A stretch of 64,000 nt of DNA, from positions 72,894,532 to 72,958,531 of the forward strand of contig CM073591.1 in the NCBI GenBank assembly GCA_037074705.1, written 5' to 3'. The notes under the pieces were generated by a model, which saw only the letters and a list, made by a program, of their open reading frames with translations, searched no databases and was not told where the DNA came from. The translations under genes were made by a program, and so were the position numbers. The DNA is from Zhengitettix transpicula. Taxonomy: Eukaryota > Arthropoda > Insecta > Orthoptera > Tetrigidae. Positions 31,496-44,104 of the stretch are shown here, in pieces (the first letter of the stretch is position 1; each line of letters opens with the position of its first letter).

Positions 31496-34450
31496 GCTAA
31501 AAAAGCACTTCATTTCTCGCGTTTTGTAACTCATTCCCAAAACTGGTAAAAGCCATCTCCTGTACCCCGCGTGATCTAGAGAATAATGTTTTTTAAACCA
31601 AATTTAGGTTTTTTGTCAGTAATTAAAGAAAAACATTATTTTTGAAGATTTGGAGGCACTTTTCATCTACTTTTAAGGTCAATTAGGATTTTTTGTCGAA
31701 AAAATTATAATGTAGGTACTCGATCAAACTGCAGTATATAAAACGATCAACATTTGGAGCATCAGTACGATGCTTATCAACTACTTTCCCTTTGTCGTAT
31801 TCTTCAGTCTTAATTTTCTTTTTATAGGAAAATAATCGGCCATGAACATTTATTTGTCTCAATTACTCAGAGAACCTGGGAGGATGTAAATAAAGAAGCC
31901 TGGAATTCGAAGTTCCTAAATGAGCCGTCACTCAGTTTACTGAGTACTAAGATCTAAAACGTGAACAATGGAAGAGGAGGAAAATTTTGATTAATGAAAT
32001 TAGCCGACTGAAGAAATATACATTGAAAGAGATCGAAAATTTTCTGCATTGTGTAAATAATCTACTACTGATAGTAGAGAATTATAAATTACATTCAGCT
32101 ATTAAAATCTCATAATAGAGACCCATATAACATATATAAGCTTAGGAATAATTAAACGTTTTCCAAATTTCTAAATCAGATTTTGGAAGATTTTAAAATT
32201 TAATGTTTTCATCAGGAACTTTCGCGGCTATATTTCTATTTTCGTAAAATCTTCAAAGTAGTTACAGAATTAATTATAAATAATTAAATTCAAGCTATGA
32301 TGGTTAAAGCGATGAATTCAATGCCTCTAGATTTATCATGGTTTCCAAAAGGAAGATTTTCAATTGAAAAAACTGGCAGACAACGCAAAGTTGATTTAAT
32401 TGTATTTTAGTTTAATAATAATTGCGCGTGTCTGAAGGTTATATACTTAAATTGTGTAAGATGTATCGTTCAGATTTAATATGTGAAGTAATTTATTCTA
32501 CCTCTAAAAAACTTCAAAACAGTGGCCAATGCTCTACAATATCTTCTTTTTTTCCTCTTCTTGTCCATACGCCAACTTTGATTCCTTTCACTTTTTTACA
32601 ACTTACAGCATCCACTAATATTAGTTTATTTTTCATACTCTTCAATCACCTTAATTTTGATCTTCAATATCCTACAGAATGAACACAACGTCAGTTTCAC
32701 ACCATAGTTGATTTGAAAAAAGAAACCGATGGACACGTATGGGGTTGGATTGTGTTGTTGGACCTTTAAGACACCTGATGACTGTTTGTATATCCCTGGA
32801 TAGAAGACCAATCTCTCATTCTGCGAGACTCGCGACCGCCTAATACATGGGAAGCTAATCCGTCAAGGGGCCTGTCGGAAATATCCATGTTCCGTTGTGT
32901 ATCTGCTCAAAGGGCAAATTTGTTGCGATATTTTCCACGCACGAAACGGCCATGGGCGTGCATTTCAAAATGAGTTTAACGTTTCGTAATGCGGTCTTGT
33001 TGAAAAAAAAATCTCCAACGGATTTTCAAGGGTTTGGTACCTTTAAAAACCAGGTGTTTCGGAATTCAAGACGTACCTGAATTGTCTTTCACAACTTGTA
33101 ATCATAATACTTTCGGTGCCTTAAGCATTCTACACCAAATTATTTAATTAACCTGACGTTAAAAGCTGTCTTAAAATAATGAATCATTTTTTATGTTTTC
33201 TTTAGATAAATAAAACTAAAACTTCATATTATTATTAAATGCCAACGAAGGATTTTCCATGTCTCTATTATTTTATTACTGTGCTTGATAAGGAGCATGA
33301 TTGAATTTTAAATGATTACCAGACTTTTCTTCATGTATTTTCTATGTCTTTTTCTAGGTAGATATGTAATCAATCACAAAAATGGTTGATCAAAGAAAAC
33401 ATTAAAGCATAATTTAATGTTCCTCCTAGCTGTAAAAATAATTTGCTTCTGGTATTTTTTTGGAGAATATTTATTTTATAAATCAGCCGTATAGCTATCT
33501 ATTTAAATTACTCTGATTAATTAAAAACACAAAAATTTTAATCATGGGCAATTTATTCTGATTTATAACCATAAATAAATATATGAGACGTTACAAATTA
33601 TGTAAGCAAATATTTTAAAATACACCGGTGTATGTTACTCATAAACTTCAATACGCATTTGGCACCAAAATTTTTTTGTGCTAATTATTTTCAAAAAGGT
33701 GTAGAATTATTTTATAAATATGAATTTATGATTTAATAAGAATGAAAATTATGAAATGTATATAAGTAAACAATTTTACATTCAGGTAATGTTACTACAC
33801 GGCTAGCATGTTGTATACTTATATTTAAAGAAAAATATATTCTTAAATACTTATATAATTCATTATGAAATTAGTTAAAAATCTAGTAAATATAAATGTA
33901 GTAAGATAAAAAATGAAAAATAGAAATTGATAACACTTTATACTCTTTCTTCATTTTTCTCTATTCCGCTTTTATATAATAGATTTTAAACTGATATATA
34001 TATATATATATATATTATCCTATAAAAATAAATAAATGTTTTAAATTTACAGAAATATTTAAAAATTGTAAATTAGAAATATATATGAAAAAGTTATTTA
34101 GTTCCTTGACATTGCTAAACAGCTTCGCATTCCATTTAATATTTTGTTTTCTAGTGGAGTTTTTCCTAATTATTTGTCCTTATCCGTTTTAGTAACGTTT
34201 TTAGCCAATCAAAAACAAATTAATATAGTTCTACAAAATCTAGTTGTAATTTGTATGTTGAACAGAAATTTAAACGATCTTTGAAATAAATTTTTTTATA
34301 AGATTTTGGCCGAGAATAACTAATTAAATGTTTAGTTTATAACCAACGCTGTAGTCAAGCGTTTGTTCAAGATGGAGAAAGTGGTTTAATTAGGGTTTGC
34401 AGAAAATCTGAAATTAAAACTTGACTTATTTTTAGTGTGATGCTTGGATT
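31496..34450. other. AT-rich DNA, no gene recognised
   Basis: A short inverted repeat (ATAATGTTTTT near 31583 against AAAAACATTAT near 31629) and two TTAGG-TTTTTTGTC blocks at 31603 and 31684 are the only local structures. Frames at 32422, 32626 and 32895 show no motif. Confidence 0.6.
33994..34016. repeat. (AT)n microsatellite
   Basis: Pure AT dinucleotide run. Confidence 0.9.
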
Positions 34451-34455
34451 TTATG

Positions 34456-34695
34456 CAGGGTGGTTCTATGGTCACGGTACAGCTCACTAAAACATACATT
34501 ATTTGTATAAGAGTGTATAGTTGGGAGTTACGCGTTGAGACACGAATACAAAATATAAACAACTTTTTTTGCCTATCTTTTTTGTGTTTGTGCCTCAACG
34601 CGTCACTTCCGACTGTACAGTACTATGAAATAATGTATGTTTTAGTGAGTTGTATCACCCCACAAAGTTTGTCACATAACCGTATAATCACCCTG
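34456..34695. repeat. 240-bp MITE-like foldback with CAGGGTG ends
   Basis: It begins CAGGGTGGTTCTATGGTCAC and ends with the reverse complement CACCCTG. CTCACTAAAACATACATTAT in the left arm is matched by ATAATGTATGTTTTAGTGAG in the right. Further in, ACGCGTTGAG pairs with CTCAACGCGT. The two arms pair over about 100 bases, leaving a T-rich loop. Target duplication is unclear. The two open frames here (34386 -, 34444 +) are structural by-products. It is presumably mobilised by a transposase encoded elsewhere. Confidence 0.85.
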
Positions 34696-34699
34696 TATA

Positions 34700-35155
34700 T
34701 TTTTTGCATCGTTTTAATGCCCTACCCTTCACTACGTACGAAAATCGGAGAAATTCAATGAAGATATGGATCCGAGCATTCGGTGGACCTATTACTTAAT
34801 ACTACCAATAGTGTGTTGTAATATGATTTCTAATTTTAATTGTATTAATTGATTTATTGAAATTTTACTGATCCAAATACTTATCATAATATAAACCAAT
34901 TTTTGACAGTTAGAATAGGAGAAACTGATCGTCATGGTTGCTTTGGCGAACAATAAATAGAGTATGTCAGTACAAACCCTTGGTCACGTTACTTAGAGTA
35001 TTTTATTATTATTAGACTGGTTGTTATAAAAAGAAGTGAATCAAGATGAAATAATATTATCTTGGCTTCCAACGTTGTAGCCTGTCCATATGAATCTAAA
35101 CCTCTATAAGTTATAACCTCAATCTAGCGTTAAATCTAGCCTCCAACTTGGTATT
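34700..35155. other. AT-rich DNA, no gene recognised
   Basis: Nothing recognised. Confidence 0.6.
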
Positions 35156-35159
35156 ACTA

Positions 35160-35790
35160 ACCACGCGGCACGCACATTTGAACGCAATCGTCGAGATAAG
35201 AACGGTAAATAATTCCAAGATGGCGCCATCGGAAGGAGTTAAAACAATTGTCAGTTCGGTGTTGGGCTCTCATGAACCCTAAGACTAATTCCGCGTTTGT
35301 GGGAACGCCCCCTCCCACAGGAAGCGATCTCTAATCTGCGATAGCGTGTTTTTTCCATCCCTTCCTCACGGGGGGAAAAAAAACCTTCACAAAAGGGAAT
35401 TGGGATTGGTTTGAGCGGGACGGAGGAGAGAAAACCTCGCCTTAAATACACCTGGACATGAAACCGTGTGCTGCCTTGTAATTTGACTTATTCATCTTGA
35501 TGTGTGCAGAAGGCGGCTGCACGCACCACGTAGGGAGGCGGGTCGCCTTCCTTTTTACCTCCCTCTTGTTTCTAGTATTTATTTTCAGGCAGGTGGACGT
35601 GGTTTGGGAGAGGGGGGAGGGTGTTGGGGGAGGGCTGTCTCGTACAAAATGTCTGGATGTCGTGCAAGTTAATAGCTCTCGTGACGTCACTGGCGCAGTT
35701 CTCTTAATGGCCGAGCAGCATGCGAAAACCCTGGCGCCCGCCGTCTGAGCTCGCATCCTCGGGGCCTTTTAATATTCAAGTGGCCACTTA
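35160..35790. promoter_or_regulatory. CpG-rich island, candidate promoter or enhancer
   Basis: This is a long GC-rich stretch with a perfect 12-base palindrome GATGGCGCCATC (35219-35230) that carries GCCAT, the core of Pho/YY1 sites, on both strands. It also has a TGACGTCA CRE-type site (35682-35689), C-rich strings and TGGCGCCCGCC. Frames of 83 codons (plus, 35497) and 104 codons (minus, 35442) overlap and are better explained by low stop density. No copies elsewhere in the window. Regulatory role is inferred. Confidence 0.4.
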
Positions 35791-35794
35791 CATC

Positions 35795-37448
35795 CCTTCG
35801 GATTAGAAAAAAAACCAAAACATTTCATTTAATAACAACTCAAACACTGATCTATATTCGTATAATATGTTTATTGTACACACACGTGGAGGTAAGTCTT
35901 AGAATATATGGCAAGAGTCCAAAAGAAAAATTTAAATGAAAGGAAAATTAAGCCCAACACCCAAAACGTGGGACTTCAATCGTGAGACTAACCTATAATA
36001 GACAATAACAGGGGTTTCAATATATATTAATATAAATTTGATAGAGAAGTAGCCAATTAACAGACAAAATAAATACCACACAACGTTTCTGCAATCCTTG
36101 AGGTTTTTTTCTTGCGATACAAAATCATAAGAACCGTAAAATGACACACCGCACAAACCAGGTGAACTCAAAAGAAAAGCTAAAACGAACTATATGAATT
36201 TTTCTCTGGCTTAAACTAATTATGAGAAGAGGTTCTAATAATAAGCCAGAACTGACTGCTTCCTTTGTGATTTTCTAAAATAGAATAATGGAAAGTATTG
36301 TACACACTGGACAGACATAAATTATAAATTTCACTATGCTCCTCAAAATACTGTAAAGCCAAAATCGGTAAGTTTCCCAAGGATTTTAACAGTAATATTT
36401 AAGAGTTGAACAAGGTAATGCAGGACTCTCGAAAATTCAAATTATATGTAAATCGTAAGATTGCAATTACTAATTACTACAACAATTCTAAATCAATCTT
36501 AATAGGAATATAAGGTCACTAGCAATTTTCTTTAATGGTCACCTCCTACATATCTAAACACCTAGTCTACGTAGACCGTATATTGACCCAACACGCGTCG
36601 AATTTGTCTGAAAACAGTTCAGTAGACTTTTATCTGTTATGTGGGGACATGATACCAAAATAGAATAATTGTTCTATGATAGAAAAAGCCGTTAAGAAGA
36701 AAATTTGGCTCTAGCCACTTATACCTTAATGAGGTTTAGCAAATATTTCAATTACATTCAAAATAAAGTAAATAAGAAATGTCTTAATAAGGCGATGTAT
36801 TAGAAATTAGTCCTAGTACTCTGACATCTGAGAAATTATGGAATTTATATAACGATATCCCAGTTAATATATTTTTAAAGGCATAAAATTAGTTTTGAAA
36901 TATACAAAAACAGACAACATTAGCGGTCAGTCCATGCAGGAAATAATAAGAAAATATATACTTCATAGTAAAGTATATAAAGTATCAAGTATAAAAATAT
37001 GTAATTTTTGACAAGGAAACAATTTATATTGATGAATTCACAAACGAAATACAACAAAATAGCTCCGTATTGTCTTACTGGGGCCAACTTCCGAATAAAA
37101 ATACGGTAATGATACACTTCAGAGAAAATACGAAATCTTGTTAAACATGACATCACTTTAAAAATTATAACTAAGGGTAAAAACACACGGACGTGGGTAA
37201 TTGTGTTTCTGATCTGAGCTGTCAAGGTCTGGAAAGATTTTCCAGTGGAAGTTCTAACTAGTTTAGTTACGAATGGCAAGAGTTTGAAAAACATTTTAGA
37301 TCAATTAGTTTAAGATAATATAGAGAGATATTGAAAGTAGAATTTAATACTATTATTGTGAAGAGGAAGAAATATTTACAGATTCAATCCTTAAATGATT
37401 TAATACATGACAAATGTGGCGCTCTAAAAAATAAATTTGGCAGTCGAG
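35795..37448. other. AT-rich DNA, no gene recognised
   Basis: It holds the small foldback-A fragment at 36061-36110. A 124-codon minus frame at 36920-37294 is dominated by hydrophobic residues (YIFLYLILYILYYEVYIFLL), the product of TA-rich DNA. No LINE motif could be read in it. Confidence 0.5.
36061..36110 (-). repeat. Foldback family A fragment
   Basis: The minus strand reads GCAGAAACGTTGTGTGGTAT followed by TTATTTTGTCTG, matching 27536-27608 and both arms of 54601-54875. The CUGAnGA box is not preserved. Confidence 0.6.
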
Positions 37449-37560
37449 TTTAGATTTAGATTTATCATTCATTCCATTAGTCCTCGGTCGAGGAAATAGG
37501 ATACATCATAATATAAAATTACATGAAAAGAATAATTATTACAAATACAAAGTTTAAAAA
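37449..37560 (-). repeat. LINE 3' tail fragment
   Basis: On the minus strand it reads CCTATTTCCTC-GACCGAGGACTAATGG, then AATGA.TGATAAATCTAAATCTAAA, the same ending as at 51741-51801. The (TCTAAA) repeats are the template-slippage type 3' tail of a non-LTR retrotransposon. The upstream part would lie to the right but only AT-rich sequence is seen. Confidence 0.7.
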
Positions 37561-38339
37561 ACAAACATTATACTTTACAAAAAAATATGATTTAAAACTG
37601 TTAAAGATATTAATATAACAGTAATTAGTAATTAAAGAAATGATGCGTGTTTTAAAAGTGACGTAAATAATATAATTTGGAGTAAAAATTAATTTAAATG
37701 GAGCAGTAGCCTAGTAAGTAATTTAAAATTTAGATAATCAGAGAAGGAATAAATGGAAAATACTTATAAAATATTTCTAATTATATTTATTGTAATTTAT
37801 GTTTTCCTTTATAATGCTGACAATTTTAATTTTTGATGAAGTAAATAAGTAACATCAACCTAAAAACGCCAATTAACTTTGTAAATATATAAGAGAGTAT
37901 TAATTAAATTAATACATGAAAATTCCCGCATTAAATAAAAATATATTCTGACTACAGCGGTCTTATATTTTCTCTGAGGAGTTTAGGACCATAAAAAATA
38001 GTTTTTAAATATAAAAAGGCTTTAGATGATCTTATAATTTTCGCCATTATAATACCTTTCATGTATGATTCAAACTTTTATTACATACAATTTTATTTAC
38101 TAGTATAATGAAGATAATAGGAATTTTAATACTTTCAAAACGTTTGTACTATATTAATTATTTCTTTTAATTAGATATCTCTCCTGACACAAACTGACGT
38201 CAGCAAGGACTATCGTACATTTGCATATCTGTCTGAATTCTTCTGCGATTAACAATTCATAAAAAAATTAAAATTTAATATTATGTACGAGTTTGTTCCC
38301 TCATTGATTTGTTTATCTTTACGTAAGGGTTTATTTTCC
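37561..38339. other. AT-rich DNA, no gene recognised
   Basis: It may include decayed LINE 3' untranslated sequence belonging to the minus-strand tail at 37449. TGACGTCA is at 38195-38202. Confidence 0.5.
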
Positions 38340-38590
38340 TTCTCAGATTTGTAGTATTCCTTTTTGACTTAAGTACTTTCTTGTTTTATTTTTGTCTCAT
38401 TTTCAAATTGGCAATTTTATATATAATTTAACTTTTGTATTTATGGTTTGGGTACGTGTTGCCCTTGTTTTTCATTGATGTGTAATTCATTATTGTATTT
38501 TGTTAGCTATGTGCGTAATTATACTTTGGCTTGTCCTATTTCTTCAGTAGTATAGGTAAAACAGTAAGGGTAATCAATAAAAATAGCAGC
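38340..38590 (+). repeat. LINE 3' tail fragment
   Basis: It shares TTGTTTTTCATTG-TGT, TTTTGTTAGCTATGTG and GGCTTGTCCTATTTCTTCAG with 43880-44100 and 51500-51801. It ends near GTAATCAATAAAAATA. No coding part remains. Confidence 0.65.
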
Positions 38591-38759
38591 AGATTTTTCG
38601 AAATTGACGTTTCTGCGGTTATTCTGTCTGAAGACAGCGGTAGAAAATGACCGCGAAAAATTTATTAGCAATTGTTTAATCAAGTGTGTAACAAAATTAT
38701 TGTCATCATTATAATATTTTATAATTAGTCCCTAAAAACTGTGTGTAGTTGAGCCTTGC

Positions 38760-39210
38760 GTTGATTTTGAGGAAAACGCATAAAACGAGGTGCCTCGGAA
38801 TGTCGTGCTACATATTACGCACCGGCAGAGGAAGATTTGCCGCAACACGCGTAAAATTGTCGCTTGGGCTAACCACAAGAACAGCAGCAGCCATCTTGTA
38901 GATCACGTGCGGCACTGGCGCTGTAAAGTAGAACACCCCCCACGACTACTTACCAGGTTAATTAAAGAAATAAATAACATCTCAGTAGCAAATGATTTTG
39001 TCTGCGGTTTGCAATTAGCGAAGTGGGGTTGCAGCAGCAGCTAGCTACAAGTTTGGAGCTGCGGTCATGGAGCTCGCCTGCTAAATTACAGGTATTTTGG
39101 CGCTGTTTCGCCTTAGAAGTACCCGCAATACTCGCAGCATTGAAACAAAATAACGGGAAGTGCCCTTACAATGTAGACGCACGCAATTATTCCAATTACA
39201 ATATTTAAGC
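38760..39210. other. GC-richer patch with short open frames
   Basis: GC rises and a CACGTG E-box (38904-38909) and CAGCAGCAGC runs occur. Plus frames of 84 codons (38790) and 61 codons (39023) overlap. The first is histidine- and arginine-rich and unrecognised. Possible regulatory island. Confidence 0.25.
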
Positions 39211-39282
39211 CTTGCCACTCGCAGTGTTGAAAAATTCCACTGAAAACCTTAAAGATAACATGGAACGAAAGAATTATAAATT

Positions 39283-39402
39283 TAACCCTTAGCTACCTTC
39301 CTCAGCCATTCCGCAGCCCCCCTTTCTAATCCCTCACTATGCTATTAAAGAGGAGTTGTCACCACGTGGATTACGCTAATGTATCCTGTTACTTTTAAAA
39401 AA
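39283..39402 (+). repeat. Rp540 retroposon, 3'-terminal fragment
   Basis: AACCCTTAGCTACCTTCCTC through CTATGCTATTAAAG and CCACGTGGATTACGC to ATCCTGTTACTTTTAAAAAA. Only the last 120 bp of the element are present, with the poly(A) end kept. Confidence 0.8.
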
Positions 39403-42400
39403 TGCAATTTGTAAACATGCTTTTTCATCAACATACTTCTCAAAATTATTACTAATTAAAGAAATATGCTTTATAGTAACCACAAATAAAATACTAAGCA
39501 AGTTTATAAAAAAAGGGACGGTATTAACATTTCTATAAAGTCGAATTGTACTGAATGGAATGAATTTCATCTCTACGCGTATAACAATTTTTTTCGGCAA
39601 AATTTTCCTTTACAGAGAAATTCTTTCCACAAATTTCGTTAAGAAAAACACTGGAAAATAAATCACAATATTTTAATTTATTTTATTTGTTCGATACAAC
39701 TATTTTTACATTGTTATTAATGAGTACTGTTTTATATGCGAGAGATAAAATTGGGTAATAATTCTTTTGTGTAAAACCTTAACATAAAAGGATAATGTAT
39801 GTTTTTGTCCGGAAAATAGCAACAGGATTATTTTCCGACAGGTAATAACACCGATTTATAAACGTCTGCTACCTCTATCATAATTAATGAAATAAGAAAT
39901 TAACATGCTAAAATTCACGTACGTTGATAGACTTTGTTGTCTCGTTTTGTTTACTCGTAATACATTTAATAAATAAATGTTTTGCTTCGTTAGAATGTTT
40001 TCCCGTCGGTTTGACCAAGCACTTACAACTACTTGCCAGTATCAAGCATTACTTTATCAGTGTCCTTCAAAAACATATGACGTATTATGGTGCAAATAAA
40101 ATCATTAAAACGAAATTTCCATGTAAGTAATTGAATATGAGATTTTAGAATTGAAAATGGTTCGTATTTCAAAATTTACAGAGAATTTTTTTTGTGTTCG
40201 TAAACAGTTTTTGGGCTGAGAACGACGGATTGAGGTCAGTTTCACACCGTAATAACAAATATGGAATTGCCTGTGGTAAACGTGAAGTATTCCAAAAAAA
40301 ATACAGCCAAATTATCAGATAAATTAACTTGCATTTCTAATAAATACCAGGGCAGTAGGAAGTAAGATAAAATAACTTTGTACATAAGTTATGAGGACGT
40401 TTCAGCTACAATTTATATTTCTATCATCAGGTGTGACAGTTCACTTATAGGGAATTTTTCGTCTTATTTGAAACTCTGAATACAGCATTCTCTAAAATAG
40501 AGTTCGAAAGGATCTGAATTTTTATCCGCACTTAAATTAATAAAAAGCATTAACACAACGGTCAATAAAGTTAATGGTTTTGGTTTGAAAACACGAAAAT
40601 AATTTTAATTTGTTTCCAATTGAATTTTATTAGAGGTATTTATCAACGTTTATGATGTTTTATGGAAAAGTAAGCTACTGAAAATTTCAAAAATATTCTG
40701 AGATCGTAATTTGTCTGTATTATAGGTGTAATGGTCGTGGGTTTCACGTTTATGCACTTTCCACTTTCTTCTGTGAAGAGTAATATGGAGAGAGAAATGT
40801 GAAATAACATTAACCAGTCTTCGCGTAGTTTGATGACCCCAGGAATATTTTATTTTCCACGATGTCACTCGCCTTTTCATAGTTCATATTCCCTCACCTC
40901 ACTTTTGTAGGTAGTAAAATTAAAATTCGATACCACATTCGTGGGTATTTGGTCAGCAGTAAAATCAACCATTGGGCCCGTATATATTCAGAAACACAAG
41001 CACGCAATTATTGTGCATGAAGAGTAATGCAATTTTAAACCCGGAGGTTGGCAAATTTAGCAGTTGCGTTGCTGTCTACATAATCTAATTGTTTAAAGCT
41101 AATGTGCTTATACAAACACAGATCTATTCTTGTATCATTTATTCAAGAAATTATACTAAGCTAAAGTGTCATCGGAGTAAATTTTTGACTTTGGTCTTTA
41201 CATGAATATTACGATTATTTCATCAGAAATATAAATACAATTTATAAATTGTATTAAATTTTTTTAATGTTCTCGTTTACGCAATTTTAACCATATAGTA
41301 TTTTATTTATTAATTATTTAACTTAAATTGAGTTAGTAGGAAACATTACATGGCAAAAAAATTTTGACCCAGTACCGTTCTCTACTTCAAAATATAAACA
41401 CTAATAAAATTAAACACGGTTACATAACAATGAAAATGATATTTTAAACATAATTTTGCCGTAAAGAATTAATATTTAATTGGAAACCACGGAATAGATA
41501 TAACATGAACATATACACGTTAATGAAGATTTCTGAGTGTCGATACGGAATCGGAACAGTTTGAGACAATTAAATTAATTTGTAAGAATTTGATATAAAT
41601 TTAAAAAAAATAAATCTTCCGATCAATTTTTATTTTAACGTATAATTTACTTTAACTTTATTCGTGATCCTGACCAGTTGATTCATTGAGTGATTGCGGT
41701 CGTTGACGTCTCGAGCTCCGTTATTGCCATTAATGATGTTTGAAATGTTCAGATTTACATTCAAATATAACTAACTATTAACTAGCTCATTTACCCATAA
41801 CCTTCTGTTTTTCCATTTCTATTTTTCCCTTCCAAAATACTCGGGACCGAAAGCGGTTCAGTTGACCCTCTTGAAAATTCAGTAAGGTACCTCGGGTTCA
41901 AGTAACTTCCTCCTTATGAGATTCACTTCTTCTGTTCCTGTATTCTCTTTCGCCGTCTCACTGTTTCGAGTTAAATAATTTGGGCACAATCTACTAGTGC
42001 ATTACAAAATAAATAATAATCTGATTTCATATTTCTTTTGCAACCTGTCTAAATATCCAATTATTTTTTATTCTGTTTTGTTTGCTCATAATTTAAATAC
42101 ATAACGTTCGTTGAGAACGATTTTGTGTTTGTACGCTTCATATAATCGAATCATAGTTGCTAATTTCATCATAATCTCATTAATTCTGAATTACCTATTG
42201 AGTAATTGTTTACATTAACTATGATAAATATTTTTCCATGTTTTCTTCACGATACTGCAATAATAGATGCATCATGCAAGAAAATTACATTATCAACGTT
42301 AAATAAATTATTATTATTATTATATTTGATATAATGTTCTCTATTTCCACACTTTCCTAACAGGGGATATCAGTTATTAAAAAATGTTATGGAAGCAACG

Positions 42401-43360
42401 GCCAACTTGATCTTTTATAATACCGCTCTATGAACTTCTTACTTCCGGAAGTTTCTCTTTTATCCACTATATAGCTTTCAGTTCTCCACATTCTCGTTCA
42501 TCGCTCGCGCATTAAACACCACATTCTCAATCAATCACTTTCGACGGACATCTTCGTTTTCATTTTCTGCATGTGTTTGTTATGATATTTTGAAAAATCT
42601 TTTACAGTCCATTAAGGTTTCACGTCACAACAATATCAAGCCACGAAGCATACACTCTTTTATGTGGGCTTGTAAAATAATTATTCATGGAACTTCTACG
42701 CTTCTTACTTAATTTACCCGGTCCTTAAATTCAGGAATTTCTTTCCAAACAATTAAGGAATAAAAATTTAAAATACAAAAATAATTTATTATTTTTTCAT
42801 AAGAAAGAATTTTGCATTACAATTAATGTAAAAACTAAGCAATTACTGCCTGATACAATTTTAACACCTGAATACTTATATTATTGATCTACAGAAAATT
42901 GTTCTCGAAATTTCGGTAATTTTAATTGTAAAATTATTATTTATTATTCCACTAATTTGTTTCACATCAGAGGTCGATGGTCCCATATCCAAACGGCCAT
43001 TAGACACTTGCAGTTGTGGAAAACTGTGTTCAATAACCGAACCGTTAAAGACTCTTGTATAATTCCAGAAAACAAAATTAATTTACTTTATAAGTACTTC
43101 GTGTACGTCAATGAAAGAATTATAAAATTCGCAGAATTTGCAGTAAAGAACGCAAATATTTTTACATTCTTTCTGAAATAATTATAAGTTTGGACGCTAC
43201 CAAAGTGCGGAGGAATAATTGTAGACCCAGCCAGAAAATAAATCTTACAATAGTAAAATTTATTCGTATTAAAAAATATAAGAAATACTTAGCAGGGTTA
43301 CAAAAGTTTACTTTTCGAGAAGAGGCATGAAATTATTGCAACAATTAAAATGTGGAACTA
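39403..43360. other. AT-rich DNA, no gene recognised
   Basis: Four kilobases without a recognisable gene or shared repeat. Short frames at 39376, 39924, 40650 and 42957 have no motif. A short ATT run is near 42311-42324. Confidence 0.65.
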
Positions 43361-43364
43361 AAAG

Positions 43365-43372
<8 letters not shown>

Positions 43373-43404
<32 letters not shown>
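43373..43404. repeat. (AT)n microsatellite
   Basis: Pure AT run of about 32 bases, preceded by a shorter imperfect one. Confidence 0.9.
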
Positions 43405-43408
<4 letters not shown>

Positions 43409-43879
43409 CCCAGTAAATAAATCATGTTCTCCATCCAGTTAGCAAAAACCGCCATTATGTCCCCGCGACCCATATTTTAAATGAGAATATTGAAGGCACT
43501 TAGTATTTTTCTTTTAATCTACTCTTTTCTTATATAACTACTGGGATATGATAACGCGTGTTGTATCCATATGGAATCCGGTATTTTCGTAAAAATAGAC
43601 ACTTTTCTACTTTTGTAACTACTTTACCCTTCTGGTTTACGTATAAATTTTTTCACTTATGTATTTATCTATTTCAATTATTTTATCATTATCATATTAT
43701 CAATTGAAAATATTTTTGCGTATTTATTATTTTGCTTTTTATGTGATTATCATTTACTTACATGTTATATTCTTACTTTTATATGTGTGTGAATTCTTTT
43801 ATCGCTCATTCGTCGATTTGACTATATTTAAAGTTTTTGTATCTTTGTAAAGCTTTATATTAAATTTCTCTTACGTATT
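43405..43879. other. T-rich DNA, likely LINE 3' untranslated sequence
   Basis: It is strongly T-rich on the plus strand and leads into the conserved LINE tail at 43880. The 63-codon frame 43659-43850 is hydrophobic, as expected of T-rich codons. Confidence 0.4.
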
Positions 43880-44100
43880 TCCTCATTTTAATTTATTTTA
43901 TTTTTCAAAATGTTTATTTCTATGTTTATTATATTTTTAATTTGTGTATTACTTATGTAAGCTTATCTTGTCCTTGTTTCTCATTGTTGTATTGTGTACT
44001 TCATTTCTGAGTTTGTTGTCTATATAAGTACTTATTCTTCGACTTGTCTTATTTCCTCATTAGAAGTCTAATGGAATCAATGAATCAATCTAAAACTGTA
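43880..44100 (+). repeat. LINE 3' tail fragment
   Basis: CTTATCTTGTCCTTGTTTCT, CATTGTTGTATTGTGTACTT and GACTTGTCTTATTTCCTCA, then TTAGAAGTCTAATGGAATCA and two short TGAATCAA repeats. It is homologous to 38340-38590 and 51500-51801. Confidence 0.7.
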
Positions 44101-44104
44101 TCGA

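Noticed and set aside
34444..34761. 105-codon plus open frame
   Set aside because: It spans the MITE foldback 34456-34695. Its mirror frame on the minus strand shows it follows from the inverted repeat.
35442..35756. 104-codon minus and 83-codon plus frames in a CpG island
   Set aside because: Overlapping frames on both strands in GC-rich DNA are expected from low stop density. Neither shows a domain.
36920..37294. 124-codon minus open frame
   Set aside because: Long runs of Y, I, L and F reflect TA-rich DNA. There is no domain, no coding-like codon use and no neighbouring exon signals.
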